Shown here piece by piece: positions 48,260 to 56,965 of a stretch of 64,000 bases of DNA. The position numbers and the translations under genes are program-made. Numbering within the stretch: position 1 is the first letter of the stretch; each line of letters opens with the position of its first letter. A model generated the notes under the pieces. It did not search any database, was not told where the DNA came from, and saw only the letters and a list, made by a program, of their open reading frames with translations. The stretch comes from UMGS1889 sp964540575 (GTDB taxonomy: Bacteria > Bacillota > Clostridia > Oscillospirales > Ruminococcaceae). The stretch is taken from the NCBI GenBank assembly GCA_964540575.1, contig CAZINI010000005.1:1-64000 (forward strand), in the 5' to 3' direction.

Positions 48260-48716
48260 CTATATGACATCTCTTTTAGGTGCAGTCTTTATTGCCTTTG
48301 GCTGTTCGACCGAAAGTCCTTGCAGCAGCCAGATATACTGCTCATGAGTAAGCAATTTTGCCTCTGTTGTGTTTCTCGGCCACTGAAAACAGCCGTTATC
48401 CAGTCGTTTATACATAATACTAATCTCTCATTAAAGTATTGACAAAAAATCTGCACAAAACCCATAAACGCAAGCTTTTGCTTGATTTTTTGTCTACTTT
48501 ATAATCGAGAATTAGTATAAGCAGAAATCCGTCACCTTCCCATAGCAGTGCTTTTAACCTATCCCTTCGTTTTCCGCAGAAAAGAAACAGGCTGCCCGAG
48601 CATGGCTCCAAATCGAAATTCTGTTGAACGATCGCTGCAAGTCCATCTATTGACCGCCGCATATCTGTGTATCCGCATACCAGATATACCTGTTCAAACC
48701 GTGTTTCCTTCAGCAT
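48260..48716 (-). pseudogene. tnpB: IS66 TnpB (Orf2), interrupted by a MITE
   Basis: Accessory IS66 protein. The first part (TRFEQVYLVCGYTDMRRSID then LKALLWEGDGFLL) and the last part (YKRLDNGCFQWPRNTTEAK then GLSVEQPKAIK) together make a full-length TnpB. A 100-bp palindromic element splits them at 48418-48517; deleting the element and one TAA restores the frame exactly. The uninterrupted-looking frame ending at 48420 is therefore a truncated product. Confidence 0.88.
48418..48517. mobile_element. 100-bp palindromic MITE inside tnpB
   Basis: The ends TACTAATCTCTC and CGAGAATTAGTA begin long imperfect inverted arms (further pairing ATTAAAGTA with TACTTTATAAT-type bases, then GACAAAAAATC with GATTTTTTGTC). 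TAA flanks both sides (48415-48417 and 48518-48520). The terminal TACTAAT and the TAA duplication match the element at 29060. Confidence 0.85.
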
Positions 48717-49051
48717 GACGACAAGCCTTTCAGAAATGCTGCAAGAAGCTCCGGAGATATATCCTGCGGCAGTTCTGCTGTTATACCATGTCCGCTTATT
48801 CGGATGACTCCTGTACTTGAGGTACTGACTATATTATCGCCCGTATTATTGCTTACAGCGACTATGTCGTGATGTTCCCGATTCAGCGTTTCCATTCTTA
48901 GCCTTTTCAGTCTGTAATAGAATGTCTTGACGCTAAGATTGTTGTTTTCACACCACTCTTTTACCGTCTTTCCGCTGTTTGCATACTCACTATACATCAT
49001 CTGCCAGTTTTGCAGTCTTACCTGCGCCTTTGCTTGTGCTATCTCATTCAT
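48710..49051 (-). CDS. tnpA: IS66 TnpA (Orf1) protein
   Basis: A 113-residue accessory protein with a helix-turn-helix at the N-terminus (EYANSGKTVKEWCENNNLSVKTFYYRLKRLR), the usual TnpA of IS66. It overlaps tnpB by seven bases. ATG 49051 was chosen because GGAG is nine bases upstream. It is intact, but the element lacks a transposase. Confidence 0.88.
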   Translation of the reverse strand: MNEIAQAKAQVRLQNWQMMYSEYANSGKTVKEWCENNNLSVKTFYYRLKRLRMETLNREHHDIVAVSNNTGDNIVSTSSTGVIRISGHGITAELPQDISPELLAAFLKGLSSC

Positions 49052-49195
49052 TCCAACCAACTCCATTCCGGTCTATGGACTTATCCAGACTTCTTTAGAA
49101 TTAGTTTATCACTTTTGGAGGATTGACTCAAGCCGGGGGATTATTGGGCGGATACACAGGATCTTATCCCGTGGCTTTTCATAGATGCAGCAAGC

Positions 49196-49948
49196 TTAAA
49201 ATCTCATTTTCTTTTTAAATACGACGATCGACAAGGTTATAACAACAAGTGCCCATATAGCAACGATTCCTGTTTGCGAAAAGCTTTCGGCAAAATCTCC
49301 TGCATATGCAAACCTTGCTGCTTTTACAGAGTGAATAAACGGCAGTGCATTGCACAGTTTAGCGAGAGTACCGCCCATAGCGTCTACGTCCATCCAAATA
49401 CCGCCGAACATTCCCGAAAACGTGATGATTATTGAGCATATACCGGGTGCAGCGTTTTTATTAAGCAATGTTCCAAAAAGCAGTCCGAACCCGATGAACA
49501 TTACAATTGACGGAATAGAGATCAGAATTGAAGCCAGAATATTGAGAAAATTCAGCTTGACATTGCTTGTAAGACCCATTATCAGACCTGCAATTCCTGT
49601 TATTATCGACTGACCTGCCGACAATACTATCAGCGGGATTATGTAACCCACGATATAATCGGATGACCTCATTGGCGATGTGAATATTCTCAGCAAAAAC
49701 GCCTGCTGTCTGTCACCCGATATGAGCAAAGCAGCGAACAGCATTACAAATGTCAGACCAAAAACGGCAATTCCCGGTGTCAGGTTTTGTATCTGAAAAA
49801 GCTTCATACCCGCTTGCGGAGGAATGCTGTTATTTATTATGGACATTACAAACAGCATTACGAGCGGAAAACCCAAGCAGAATATCCAGCTAAGGGGATC
49901 TCTCATTATTTCTTTAAGGTTTCTGTTAGCAAAAATAAAACTTTTCAT
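49196..49948 (-). CDS. ABC-2 type transporter permease
   Basis: A 250-residue membrane protein with six hydrophobic segments and the ABC-2 layout, here probably an exporter with the ATPase gene upstream. Typical segments are LTPGIAVFGLTFVMLFAALLI, VGYIIPLIVLSAGQSIITG and the final SFSQTGIVAIWALVVITLSIVVFKKK. It follows the ATPase gene by 19 bases. Exported substrate unknown; small drug or peptide exporters have this form. The IS66 right end lies 40 bp beyond its stop. Confidence 0.87.
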   Translation of the reverse strand: MKSFIFANRNLKEIMRDPLSWIFCLGFPLVMLFVMSIINNSIPPQAGMKLFQIQNLTPGIAVFGLTFVMLFAALLISGDRQQAFLLRIFTSPMRSSDYIVGYIIPLIVLSAGQSIITGIAGLIMGLTSNVKLNFLNILASILISIPSIVMFIGFGLLFGTLLNKNAAPGICSIIITFSGMFGGIWMDVDAMGGTLAKLCNALPFIHSVKAARFAYAGDFAESFSQTGIVAIWALVVITLSIVVFKKKMRF

Positions 49949-49967
49949 TTTATGCTCCTTTAATAAA

Positions 49968-50684
49968 TCAAACTGTAATTTTCAGGAATGCTTCTTCAAG
50001 ACTTTCCTCGCCTGTTTTCTTCTGCAGTTCTTCAAGAGTACAGAATTCCTTAAGCTTTCCGTCCTTCATAATTGCAATGCGGTCGGCAAGATGCTCCGAT
50101 TCTTCCATATAATGAGTCGTAATAATGATAGTCATTTTGCCCTTTAGAGATTCGATAACGCTCCAAAGCTCACGTCTTGCCACAACATCAAGTCCCAGTG
50201 TCGGTTCATCAAGGAACAGTATCTTTGGATTAGTAATAAGTGCCATTGCAATACTGAGCCGCTTGTGCCAGCCGCCTGAAAGCTTACCCGCTCTTGTTTT
50301 GAAAACCTTTTGCAGGTTGAACTGTTCAAATATCCTGTCAATGTTTTCATCGGCTGTTTTTTTGTCAATACCGTAAATTCCGCACATAAAGCGAAGATTT
50401 TCCTCAACGGTCAGATTTATTGCCGCCGCATTTTCCTGAGGCGAAATTCCGATCATTTCCTTAACTTCATTGCACTGTGTATTTACGCTTTTACCATAAA
50501 CCAAAGCGTCGCCCGAAGTGGGTTTTGTAAGGCAGGACAGCATTTTTATGGTGGTAGTTTTGCCCGCACCATTCATTCCCAGCAGCGAAATGACTTCTCC
50601 GTCATTGATTTTCAGCGATAATGAGTCCACAGCAGTCAGGTTTTTGTATTTTTTTGTCAATTCATTGATTTCTACTGCATACAT
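49968..50684 (-). CDS. ABC transporter ATP-binding protein
   Basis: A 238-residue nucleotide-binding subunit. Walker A GMNGAGKTT, the signature LSGGWHKRLSIAMAL (Trp where most have Gln), Walker B ILFLDEPTLGLD and the H-loop TTHYMEES are visible. AAAGGAG precedes the ATG. It forms an operon with the HTH-AbrB regulator upstream and the ABC-2 permease downstream, and is probably controlled by that regulator. Confidence 0.92.
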   Translation of the reverse strand: MYAVEINELTKKYKNLTAVDSLSLKINDGEVISLLGMNGAGKTTTIKMLSCLTKPTSGDALVYGKSVNTQCNEVKEMIGISPQENAAAINLTVEENLRFMCGIYGIDKKTADENIDRIFEQFNLQKVFKTRAGKLSGGWHKRLSIAMALITNPKILFLDEPTLGLDVVARRELWSVIESLKGKMTIIITTHYMEESEHLADRIAIMKDGKLKEFCTLEELQKKTGEESLEEAFLKITV

Positions 50685-50717
50685 TGATTTTTGCTCCTTT
50701 GATGTGATATAACGGTA

Positions 50718-51152
50718 TCAATCATCCGTATCGGTTTCCTGAATAATTTTCAGTATCTCAGCGGTTGCCGACAGAAAATTATTCAGCTTGACCATAGCTA
50801 TTCCTTGGGCTTCATCTCCCATAAGAAGCAGCTTGTCGCCGCATTTCAGATCAAAAACCTCTCTTGCCTTTTCCGGAATAACTATCTGACCCTTATCGTC
50901 GATCTTTACGACGCCAAACATATGCTTTCCTTTGGGAGTGCGGTCCTCGTCGGGATTTTTTGCATACAAAACAAGGTCGTCAAGCGTTACTTTATATAGC
51001 CTTGACAAAGCAATGCAGTTATCAATATCGGGCAGTGACTCACCACTTTCCCATTTTGCCACCGACTGCCTTGATACATTCAGCCTTTCTGCAACGTCCT
51101 CCTGAGTAAGCTTTGCGGCCTTCCTAAGCCTTTTCAGATTTGATGTGTTCAT
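50718..51152 (-). CDS. HTH (XRE) plus AbrB-like transcriptional regulator
   Basis: A 144-residue regulator with two parts. Residues ~1-60 are an XRE HTH (LKRLRKAAKLTQEDVAERLNVSRQSVAKWESGESLPD). Residues ~88-130 are a SpoVT/AbrB-like swapped-hairpin domain (GVVKIDDKGQIVIPEKAREVFDLKCGDKLLLMG). This fusion is common upstream of ABC exporters in Clostridia. Start 51152 follows GAGGTGAGG; the upstream frame start at 51308 was rejected because the promoter lies inside it. Confidence 0.88.
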   Translation of the reverse strand: MNTSNLKRLRKAAKLTQEDVAERLNVSRQSVAKWESGESLPDIDNCIALSRLYKVTLDDLVLYAKNPDEDRTPKGKHMFGVVKIDDKGQIVIPEKAREVFDLKCGDKLLLMGDEAQGIAMVKLNNFLSATAEILKIIQETDTDD

Positions 51153-51171
51153 TTCCTCACCTCTTGGTATA

Positions 51172-51200
51172 ATTATAATGTAAATTGCAGTAAACATCAA
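51172..51200 (-). promoter_or_regulatory. SigA-type promoter of the regulator-ABC operon
   Basis: On the - strand TTGATG, 17 nt, TATAAT, 20 bp before the start. TTTACTG occurs twice near the -35 box and may be part of an operator. Confidence 0.7.
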
Positions 51201-51239
51201 GCACTTTGTTTTGACAGTAAATGTTATCAGCACTTTACA

Positions 51240-51280
51240 AAAACTCCGCATTGCCCATTTGATGACAATGCGGAGTTTTT
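51240..51280 (-). terminator. Terminator after the M18 peptidase gene
   Basis: AACTCCGCATTG and CAATGCGGAGTT form a perfect 12-bp stem with T/A runs on both sides. Confidence 0.88.
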
Positions 51281-51297
51281 TGAAAAACATATTATTT

Positions 51298-52704
51298 TCA
51301 TTCAGCAAGAAATGCGTAAAAAGCTTTATAGGTCATAAACACATCAATTTTTGAAACTACCTCAAAGGGTGCATGCATACAAAGCACGGGAACGCCCACG
51401 TCAATAACATCAATATTGAGATTTGCAATATATGCTGCAACCGTTCCGCCGCCGCCAAGGTCAACCTTGCCAAGCTCACCTGTCTGCCAGATAATGCTGT
51501 TATCGTCCATAAGCTTACGAACTCGTCCAACAAACTCTGCTGAAGCATCGGAAGTACCCGATTTTCCTCTTGAACCTGTAAACTTAGTTACAACAACACC
51601 GTAATTGAGATAAGCGGCATTTTTTCTGTCTACCACATCGGGGAATGTGGGGTCGAATGCAGCATTTACGTCAGCGGACAAGCACTCGGAATTGGAGATG
51701 ACCGTTCTTCCCTTTGCACCCATACTTTCGGCAATGTCCATAAGGAAATATTTGAGATACGACGAACAAAGTCCCGTGTTGCCGTCACTGCCTGTTTCCT
51801 CTTTGTCTGTGAGAATAACAACAGCGGTCTTTTTCACCTTTTTGCAGTCGAGGATAGCTCTCAGAGCGGTATATCCGCAAACTCTGTCATCGTGACCGTA
51901 AGAGCCTATCATACTTCTGTCAAAGCCTATGTCCTTAGCCTTGAACGCCGGAACAGCCTCCAACTCTGCCGAAAGGAAGTCAGCCTCGGTCATTCCGTAC
52001 TTTTTGTTAAGAATATCGAGAATGTTAAGTTTTACCCTCTCACTTGCTTCATCGTCCTTAAAGGGACGTGAGCCTACAAGAATGTTAAGCTCTTCGCCCT
52101 TAATGCCCTCGGAAAGAGTTCTCTTCATCTGCTCCTGTGCAAGATGCGGCAGAAGGTCGGTAACACAGAAAACGGGGTCCTTCTCGTCCTCACCGATATT
52201 AACAGTCACCTTGCTCCCATCGCTGAGAACAACGACCCCGTGCAGTGCCAGCGGAATTGCAGCCCACTGATACTTCTTGATACCGCCGTAATAATGGGTC
52301 TTGAACAGTGCCATTTCATTGTCCTCATAAAGCGGACACTGTTTCAGGTCAAGTCTGGGAGAGTCAATATGTGCAGCAGCAAGATGCACACCATTCTCAA
52401 TAGGTTCAGAACCGATAATTGCAAGAATGATAGCCTTTCCCCTGTTGTTGACATAGATTTTATCCCCTGTCTTAAGCTTCATATCGCTCTTATACGGAAC
52501 ATATCCCGCTTCAACAGCAAGCTTTTCAGCATAAATAACAGCTTCTCTTTCAGTTTTAGCTGCATCGAGAAAGCTCTTGTATTTCTCGCCGAATTTGTCG
52601 CATTCTTTGATCTCTTTGTCGCTGAGCTTCATTCCGCCGTTCTGCTTTTTGTAACAGAGCTTTTCCTGAAGCTGTTTTGCGGCACTTGATTTTTCCTTTG
52701 CCAT
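51298..52704 (-). CDS. M18 family aminopeptidase
   Basis: Cytosolic zinc aminopeptidase of 468 residues. Metal-ligand regions AAAHIDSPRLDLK, DKEETGSDG (Glu-Glu catalytic and ligand), DVNAAFDP and the C-terminal MHAPFEVVSKID are those of the M18 (aspartyl aminopeptidase) family. GAAAGGA precedes the ATG. It stands alone between two terminator-like regions and degrades peptides, preferring acidic N-termini in characterised relatives. Confidence 0.93.
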   Translation of the reverse strand: MAKEKSSAAKQLQEKLCYKKQNGGMKLSDKEIKECDKFGEKYKSFLDAAKTEREAVIYAEKLAVEAGYVPYKSDMKLKTGDKIYVNNRGKAIILAIIGSEPIENGVHLAAAHIDSPRLDLKQCPLYEDNEMALFKTHYYGGIKKYQWAAIPLALHGVVVLSDGSKVTVNIGEDEKDPVFCVTDLLPHLAQEQMKRTLSEGIKGEELNILVGSRPFKDDEASERVKLNILDILNKKYGMTEADFLSAELEAVPAFKAKDIGFDRSMIGSYGHDDRVCGYTALRAILDCKKVKKTAVVILTDKEETGSDGNTGLCSSYLKYFLMDIAESMGAKGRTVISNSECLSADVNAAFDPTFPDVVDRKNAAYLNYGVVVTKFTGSRGKSGTSDASAEFVGRVRKLMDDNSIIWQTGELGKVDLGGGGTVAAYIANLNIDVIDVGVPVLCMHAPFEVVSKIDVFMTYKAFYAFLAE

Positions 52705-52732
52705 AATTTCAGATCCTTTCGATTTTACCCTA

Positions 52733-53299
52733 TTATTCCAATTTGGAATATAATATAGTATATGATTTATAGGCTCTCATAACCTTATCGACATAGTGGG
52801 CAGTGGCTGCCGATGGAATCTTATCCAGCGAAACACCGTCCGAGCTGTATTCGGGGTCATCGAGCCATTTGTTGACATTTCCTCTTCCCGAATGATATGC
52901 GGCAAGAGCAGTTTCATAGTTCCCGCTGTATTCCTCAAGAAAAAGGCTGAGCATAAATGTGCCGTATTCCACATTAAATTCGGGGTCATACATATTGTCA
53001 AAGGTCGTAACACGCTTATCGTCCATACGGAACTTGACCCATTCGTAGGCATCGGGCATAAGCTGCATAAGCCCTCTTGCACCGACGTCCGAGGTTGCAT
53101 TGGGGTCAAAGTTGCTTTCTGTTTTCACAACAGCAAAGATAAAATATTCATCGACCTCAAACTCTGCCGAATATTCCGAGATATATTCCCCGTAATTTGT
53201 GGGATATATAAACCTTCTTGCAATATCGGGCAGCTTTATTATCCCAATAATAACAGCGGCAGCAGCCAGAAACGCCATAAACTTAATCAGTTTGTGCAT
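52733..53299 (-). CDS. Lytic transglycosylase (SLT domain)
   Basis: A 188-residue membrane-anchored peptidoglycan lyase. An N-terminal membrane segment (~6-22) is followed by the SLT domain, with the catalytic Glu in VVKTESNFDPNATS, GLMQLMPDAYEW, and AYHSGRGNVNKWL. AAGGAG lies seven bases before ATG 53299. It overlaps the end of coaE by 17 bases and is the last gene of the prfA operon. Confidence 0.9.
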   Translation of the reverse strand: MHKLIKFMAFLAAAAVIIGIIKLPDIARRFIYPTNYGEYISEYSAEFEVDEYFIFAVVKTESNFDPNATSDVGARGLMQLMPDAYEWVKFRMDDKRVTTFDNMYDPEFNVEYGTFMLSLFLEEYSGNYETALAAYHSGRGNVNKWLDDPEYSSDGVSLDKIPSAATAHYVDKVMRAYKSYTILYSKLE

Positions 53300-53909
53300 T
53301 AAAATACTCCTTGACCTTATCGGAAACCTCTTTTGCCTTCTCAATAAGTATTGGTATATCTTTATTATTTATGATAATATAATCGGATTTATTTCTGAAA
53401 AATTCCTCGGTATGCTGAGATGCAAAACGCTTTAGAGCCTGCTCCTCGGTGATACCGTCACGCTCTATGATACGTTTAAGGCGGGACTGTTCATCAGCGG
53501 TCACACTTATTATCAGGTCGCAGAAATCATCTGCACGGCTTTCAAACAATGTGGGAGCATCAAGCAAAACATAGCGATTTCCACTTTCACTCAGTGCCTT
53601 TAGACGCTCCACTATCTGATAAGTGATATATGGATAGCAGATACCGTTCAGCTGATAGAGCAGCTCCCTGTTTCCGAAAACAATATCCCCCAGCTTTCGC
53701 CTGTCAAGAGTTCCGTCGGGACGGATTATATCATTTCCGAAGCACTCGGCAAGCTGTGAAAGGCAGGGACTTCCTTTTTCCGTGACCTGACGGGAAATTT
53801 GGTCACAATTGATAATTGAGAATCCGTTTTCCTCGAAAACCTTGCAAACCGTAGTTTTTCCCGCACCGCTTTGCCCTGTCAATCCTACAACGTGAACATC
53901 ATCGCTCAT
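53283..53909 (-). CDS. coaE: Dephospho-CoA kinase
   Basis: Last step of coenzyme A synthesis. P-loop GQSGAGKTT at residues ~11-19; IINCDQISRQV (substrate Asp) and LLDAPTLFES follow. The protein has 208 residues. It overlaps the upstream sua5 gene by four bases. Confidence 0.95.
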   Translation of the reverse strand: MSDDVHVVGLTGQSGAGKTTVCKVFEENGFSIINCDQISRQVTEKGSPCLSQLAECFGNDIIRPDGTLDRRKLGDIVFGNRELLYQLNGICYPYITYQIVERLKALSESGNRYVLLDAPTLFESRADDFCDLIISVTADEQSRLKRIIERDGITEEQALKRFASQHTEEFFRNKSDYIIINNKDIPILIEKAKEVSDKVKEYFNAQTD

Positions 53910-54928
53910 AGCTTTATCACCTCAAATCCCGCCGCCCTCAGCAGCCTGTTATACACTGCAAGTCCCACTCCGCTTTTTTCGGGACAGTGTGCGTAGACCT
54001 GCTTAAATCCTTGCTCATCACATTCTCTTAGCCGTAAGAAAAGAAGCTGTGCCTGTTCCTCCGAGGTATCGCCGTAAGGTACGCATTTTACACCGCAGCG
54101 TTCAAGCTCGGCGGCTTCCGATTCAAAACACATTGCAGCTGTTCCGCTTTCTTTTTTTGAAATAACATACTCGGCATATTTTTCGGAAATTCCATCAATA
54201 ATAGTAACATTTGCCTTTGGAGAATAGTGCTTGTACTTCATTCCGGGAGACCTTACTATCTCGCCGTCAGAGATTGCTTCGGTTATCCCTTTCCCGATAA
54301 TGACCTCCCCTGCCGCCGAAAGCTCCTCGGGGGAAATAAAGCCGGGACGAAGCAGCACTATCCTGTCGTCCTCAAAGGAAACGACCGTAGATTCCACACC
54401 AACACAGCAGCTTCCCCCGTCAATTATTGCGGGAATTCTGCCCTGCATATCCTGAAAAACGTGCTTTGCGGTCGTTGGGCTGGGGCTTCCCGAAAGATTT
54501 GCCGACGGAGCGGCGATAGGCGTTCCGCAGGCAGCGATAAACCGCCTTGCCGTAATGTCCGCCGGTATCCTTATGCCGACCGTGTCCAGACCTGCACTTG
54601 TAATATCGGGAATACACTCTCTTTTGGGAAGAACCATTGTAAGCGGTCCGGGACAGAACATCTCAGCCAGCTTATACGCCGTTTCGGGGATATTATGCGT
54701 ATATCTTTCAATATCTGCCGCCGACGCAAGATGAACTATCAGCGGATTATCCTGCGGTCTGCCTTTTGCCTTGAAAATATCCGCAACAGCAGACGGATTC
54801 AGTGCATCAGCAGCAAGTCCGTAAACAGTTTCCGTAGGCATACCGACAATTTTCCCGTCCTTTATCAGCTGTGCGGCATACTGCAAGTCCTCATCAGAAT
54901 CGGAAATTATCCGAGTATCGTAAAACAT
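53906..54928 (-). CDS. L-threonylcarbamoyladenylate synthase (Sua5/YwlC type)
   Basis: Makes threonylcarbamoyl-AMP for the t6A37 modification of tRNA. The N-terminal YrdC domain (IVGMPTETVYGLAADA, KGRPQDNPLIVH, APSANLSGSPSPT) is followed by a C-terminal Sua5 domain (~210-340), so it is the long form of 340 residues. Start 54928 follows GGAG with an 11-base spacing. prfA lies 34 bases upstream, the same order as in Bacillus (prfA-ywlC region). Confidence 0.93.
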   Translation of the reverse strand: MFYDTRIISDSDEDLQYAAQLIKDGKIVGMPTETVYGLAADALNPSAVADIFKAKGRPQDNPLIVHLASAADIERYTHNIPETAYKLAEMFCPGPLTMVLPKRECIPDITSAGLDTVGIRIPADITARRFIAACGTPIAAPSANLSGSPSPTTAKHVFQDMQGRIPAIIDGGSCCVGVESTVVSFEDDRIVLLRPGFISPEELSAAGEVIIGKGITEAISDGEIVRSPGMKYKHYSPKANVTIIDGISEKYAEYVISKKESGTAAMCFESEAAELERCGVKCVPYGDTSEEQAQLLFLRLRECDEQGFKQVYAHCPEKSGVGLAVYNRLLRAAGFEVIKL

Positions 54929-54962
54929 TTCATTATATGCTCCTATGTCTGTAAAAATATGC

Positions 54963-56039
54963 TTATACTGTACCCTGCTCCGCAAGCTTTGCGGCTCTGT
55001 CGGCAGTAATAAGGGCGTCTACAAATTCGTCAAGATTTCCGTTTAAGACGTAATCAAGCCTGTAAAGTGTCAGCCCTATTCTATGATCGGTAACTCTGCC
55101 CTCGGGGAAATTATAGGTTCGTATCCGTTCGGAACGCTTTCCCGTGCCGACCTGAGATTTTCTTTCCGAAGCAATTTTTTCGTTCTGCTCCTGAAGCATT
55201 TCATCATAAAGCCTTGTACGAAGTACCTTCATAGCCTTGTCCTTATTTTTATACTGACTGCGTTCGTCCTGACATTCGACAACCATTCCCGTGGGAAGAT
55301 GGGTAATTCGTACGGCAGATTCGGTTTTGTTGATATGCTGTCCGCCTGCACCCGAAGCTCTGAACACGTCAATTTTCAGGTCAGCAGGATTTATTTCCAG
55401 TTCGACCTCTTCTGCCTCGGGAAGCACGGCAACAGTTACTGTAGACGTGTGAACTCGTCCCTGAGATTCCGTTTCGGGCACTCGCTGCACTCTGTGAACA
55501 CCGCTCTCAAATTTCAGTCGGGAATACACCTCATTTCCGCTCAGCGAAAAGCATATCTCCTTATAGCCGCCAAGCTCGGTCTCATTGGCACTGATGACCT
55601 CACTTCTCCAGCCCTTTGAAGCGGCATACATTGAATACATTCTGAAAAGCGAATTGGCGAACAGTGCAGATTCCTCGCCGCCTGCCCCGCCTCGTATCTC
55701 AACAATAACGTTCCTGTCATCATTGGGGTCTTTCGGGAGAAGAAGTATCTTCAGTTCTTCCGAAAGCTCCTCACACTTTGCCTTATTTTCTTCTAATTCC
55801 GACTGAGCAAGCTCCTTGAAATCACGGTCAAGACCGCCCTCGTCAAGGAGCTGGCGTGCTTCCTCCGCCGCTTTTTCTGCCGCCTGATATTCCCTGTATT
55901 TTTCAATAAGAGGGATAAGATTTTTATAGTCCTTCATAAGCGAAGTATACTTCGACGAATCGGAAATTACCGCTGGGTCGGAAAGCATCTCGCTTATCTC
56001 ATTATATTTCTGTTCGGTGAGCTTTAAATTTTCAAACAT
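54963..56039 (-). CDS. prfA: Peptide chain release factor 1
   Basis: Releases completed proteins at UAA and UAG. The catalytic GGQ is in GAGGQHINKTESAVR. The codon-recognition segment upstream and the ERSQYKNKDKAMKVL block are intact. The 358 residues are full length. AAAGGAACGG precedes ATG 56039. It is followed by sua5-coaE-slt in one transcript. Confidence 0.96.
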   Translation of the reverse strand: MFENLKLTEQKYNEISEMLSDPAVISDSSKYTSLMKDYKNLIPLIEKYREYQAAEKAAEEARQLLDEGGLDRDFKELAQSELEENKAKCEELSEELKILLLPKDPNDDRNVIVEIRGGAGGEESALFANSLFRMYSMYAASKGWRSEVISANETELGGYKEICFSLSGNEVYSRLKFESGVHRVQRVPETESQGRVHTSTVTVAVLPEAEEVELEINPADLKIDVFRASGAGGQHINKTESAVRITHLPTGMVVECQDERSQYKNKDKAMKVLRTRLYDEMLQEQNEKIASERKSQVGTGKRSERIRTYNFPEGRVTDHRIGLTLYRLDYVLNGNLDEFVDALITADRAAKLAEQGTV

Positions 56040-56078
56040 TATAACCGTTCCTTTCAAAATATTATTTTGCAAAAACGG

Positions 56079-56270
56079 CTAAGGCTCTTCTTTTTCACGG
56101 ATAATGTTTTTTATATTTTTTTCTATTTTGCTTCTTGCTATCATAAATTCCCTGCCGCAGCCTGTGCATCTGAGCTTGAAATCCATTCCCGAACGCAGAA
56201 CGAGAAAGGTATCCGAGCCGCAAGGGTGTTTCTTTTTCATTTTCAGTATATCCTCAGGTCTTACGTCCAT
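56079..56270 (-). CDS. DUF951 domain protein
   Basis: A 63-residue protein with the conserved MKKKHPCGSDTFLVLRSGMDFKLRCTGCGREF-type core (His-Pro-Cys-Gly and CxxC, probably zinc-binding). AAGGAATGG precedes the start. It lies 39 bases before prfA, on the same strand. Family function is unknown. Confidence 0.88.
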   Translation of the reverse strand: MDVRPEDILKMKKKHPCGSDTFLVLRSGMDFKLRCTGCGREFMIARSKIEKNIKNIIREKEEP

Positions 56271-56508
56271 TTATATGACCATTCCTTTCTGAGTTTTGCG
56301 GTTTATATCAGTAAATCGAGACGACAGCAAAACAAAACTCGTAAGTTTGAAAATGAGCATAACAATATACATTGTTATTATACCATTTTTTCACCTGAAA
56401 AGGCAATTGTTTTCTGCAATATTTAATAATTTTTTTGCAATAATAGCAAATATGATACCGAATATCAAGCTTATCTTTATAAATGCTATTATGAAAGGAT
56501 AAAAAATT

Positions 56509-56850
56509 ATGAAAATAACAGCAGAATTTGAAAGCATCGACTCCGCCGAAAGAGCAAGTACAGCATTAAAACGCAGCATCAGCGGAATTTTTGGAATAAA
56601 CATCAAAGGAAAAGGCGGACGCTTCGAAAACACAAGCTTCCGAGTTTTTCCCGCGTACAGTCCCGCAAACGGAAATATGACACTTTACAATATCACTGCA
56701 GTACAAGTACCGAATCATTCAAGCTATGACCTTCTTGAACCGCAGCTGACCGATGCCGTTACACTTGAGATAATCTGCTCGGAGCAAAGCAAACATCCCG
56801 TAACATCAACTCTCATCAATTACGGCGGTATGTCAGTAAAAAGTTTTTGA
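56509..56850 (+). CDS. Hypothetical protein
   Basis: A 113-residue soluble protein (MKITAEFESIDSAERASTAL start) with an alternating pattern that suggests a small alpha/beta fold. No family was recognised. GAAAGGA precedes the ATG. It and the S1 gene form a + strand island inside a - strand region. 56271-56508 is AT-rich and holds nothing that I can identify. Confidence 0.65.
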   Translation: MKITAEFESIDSAERASTALKRSISGIFGINIKGKGGRFENTSFRVFPAYSPANGNMTLYNITAVQVPNHSSYDLLEPQLTDAVTLEIICSEQSKHPVTSTLINYGGMSVKSF

Positions 56851-56965
56851 CCTCCGGTTCGAATAGTGTGAGAATTTTCCTCATATATTCTACTATGAAT
56901 TCGGCGGATTTCCGAAGTGCCGATGATACTCGGTGCTTCGGAAAAATACACAATGGAGGTACAAA

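Larger units (their letters stand above)
46231..49155 (-). mobile_element. IS66-family element, decayed, with cargo
   Basis: The ends are GTATCCGCCCAAT at 46231 and its inverse finishing at 49155, flanked by the 8-bp duplication ACAGGATC (46223-46230 and 49156-49163), as IS66 elements make. On the - strand it has tnpA, tnpB (split by a MITE), only the last ~115 residues of tnpC and a downstream passenger gene. A piece of an IS256 transposase and two cargo genes lie where most of tnpC should be. It cannot transpose by itself. Confidence 0.88.
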
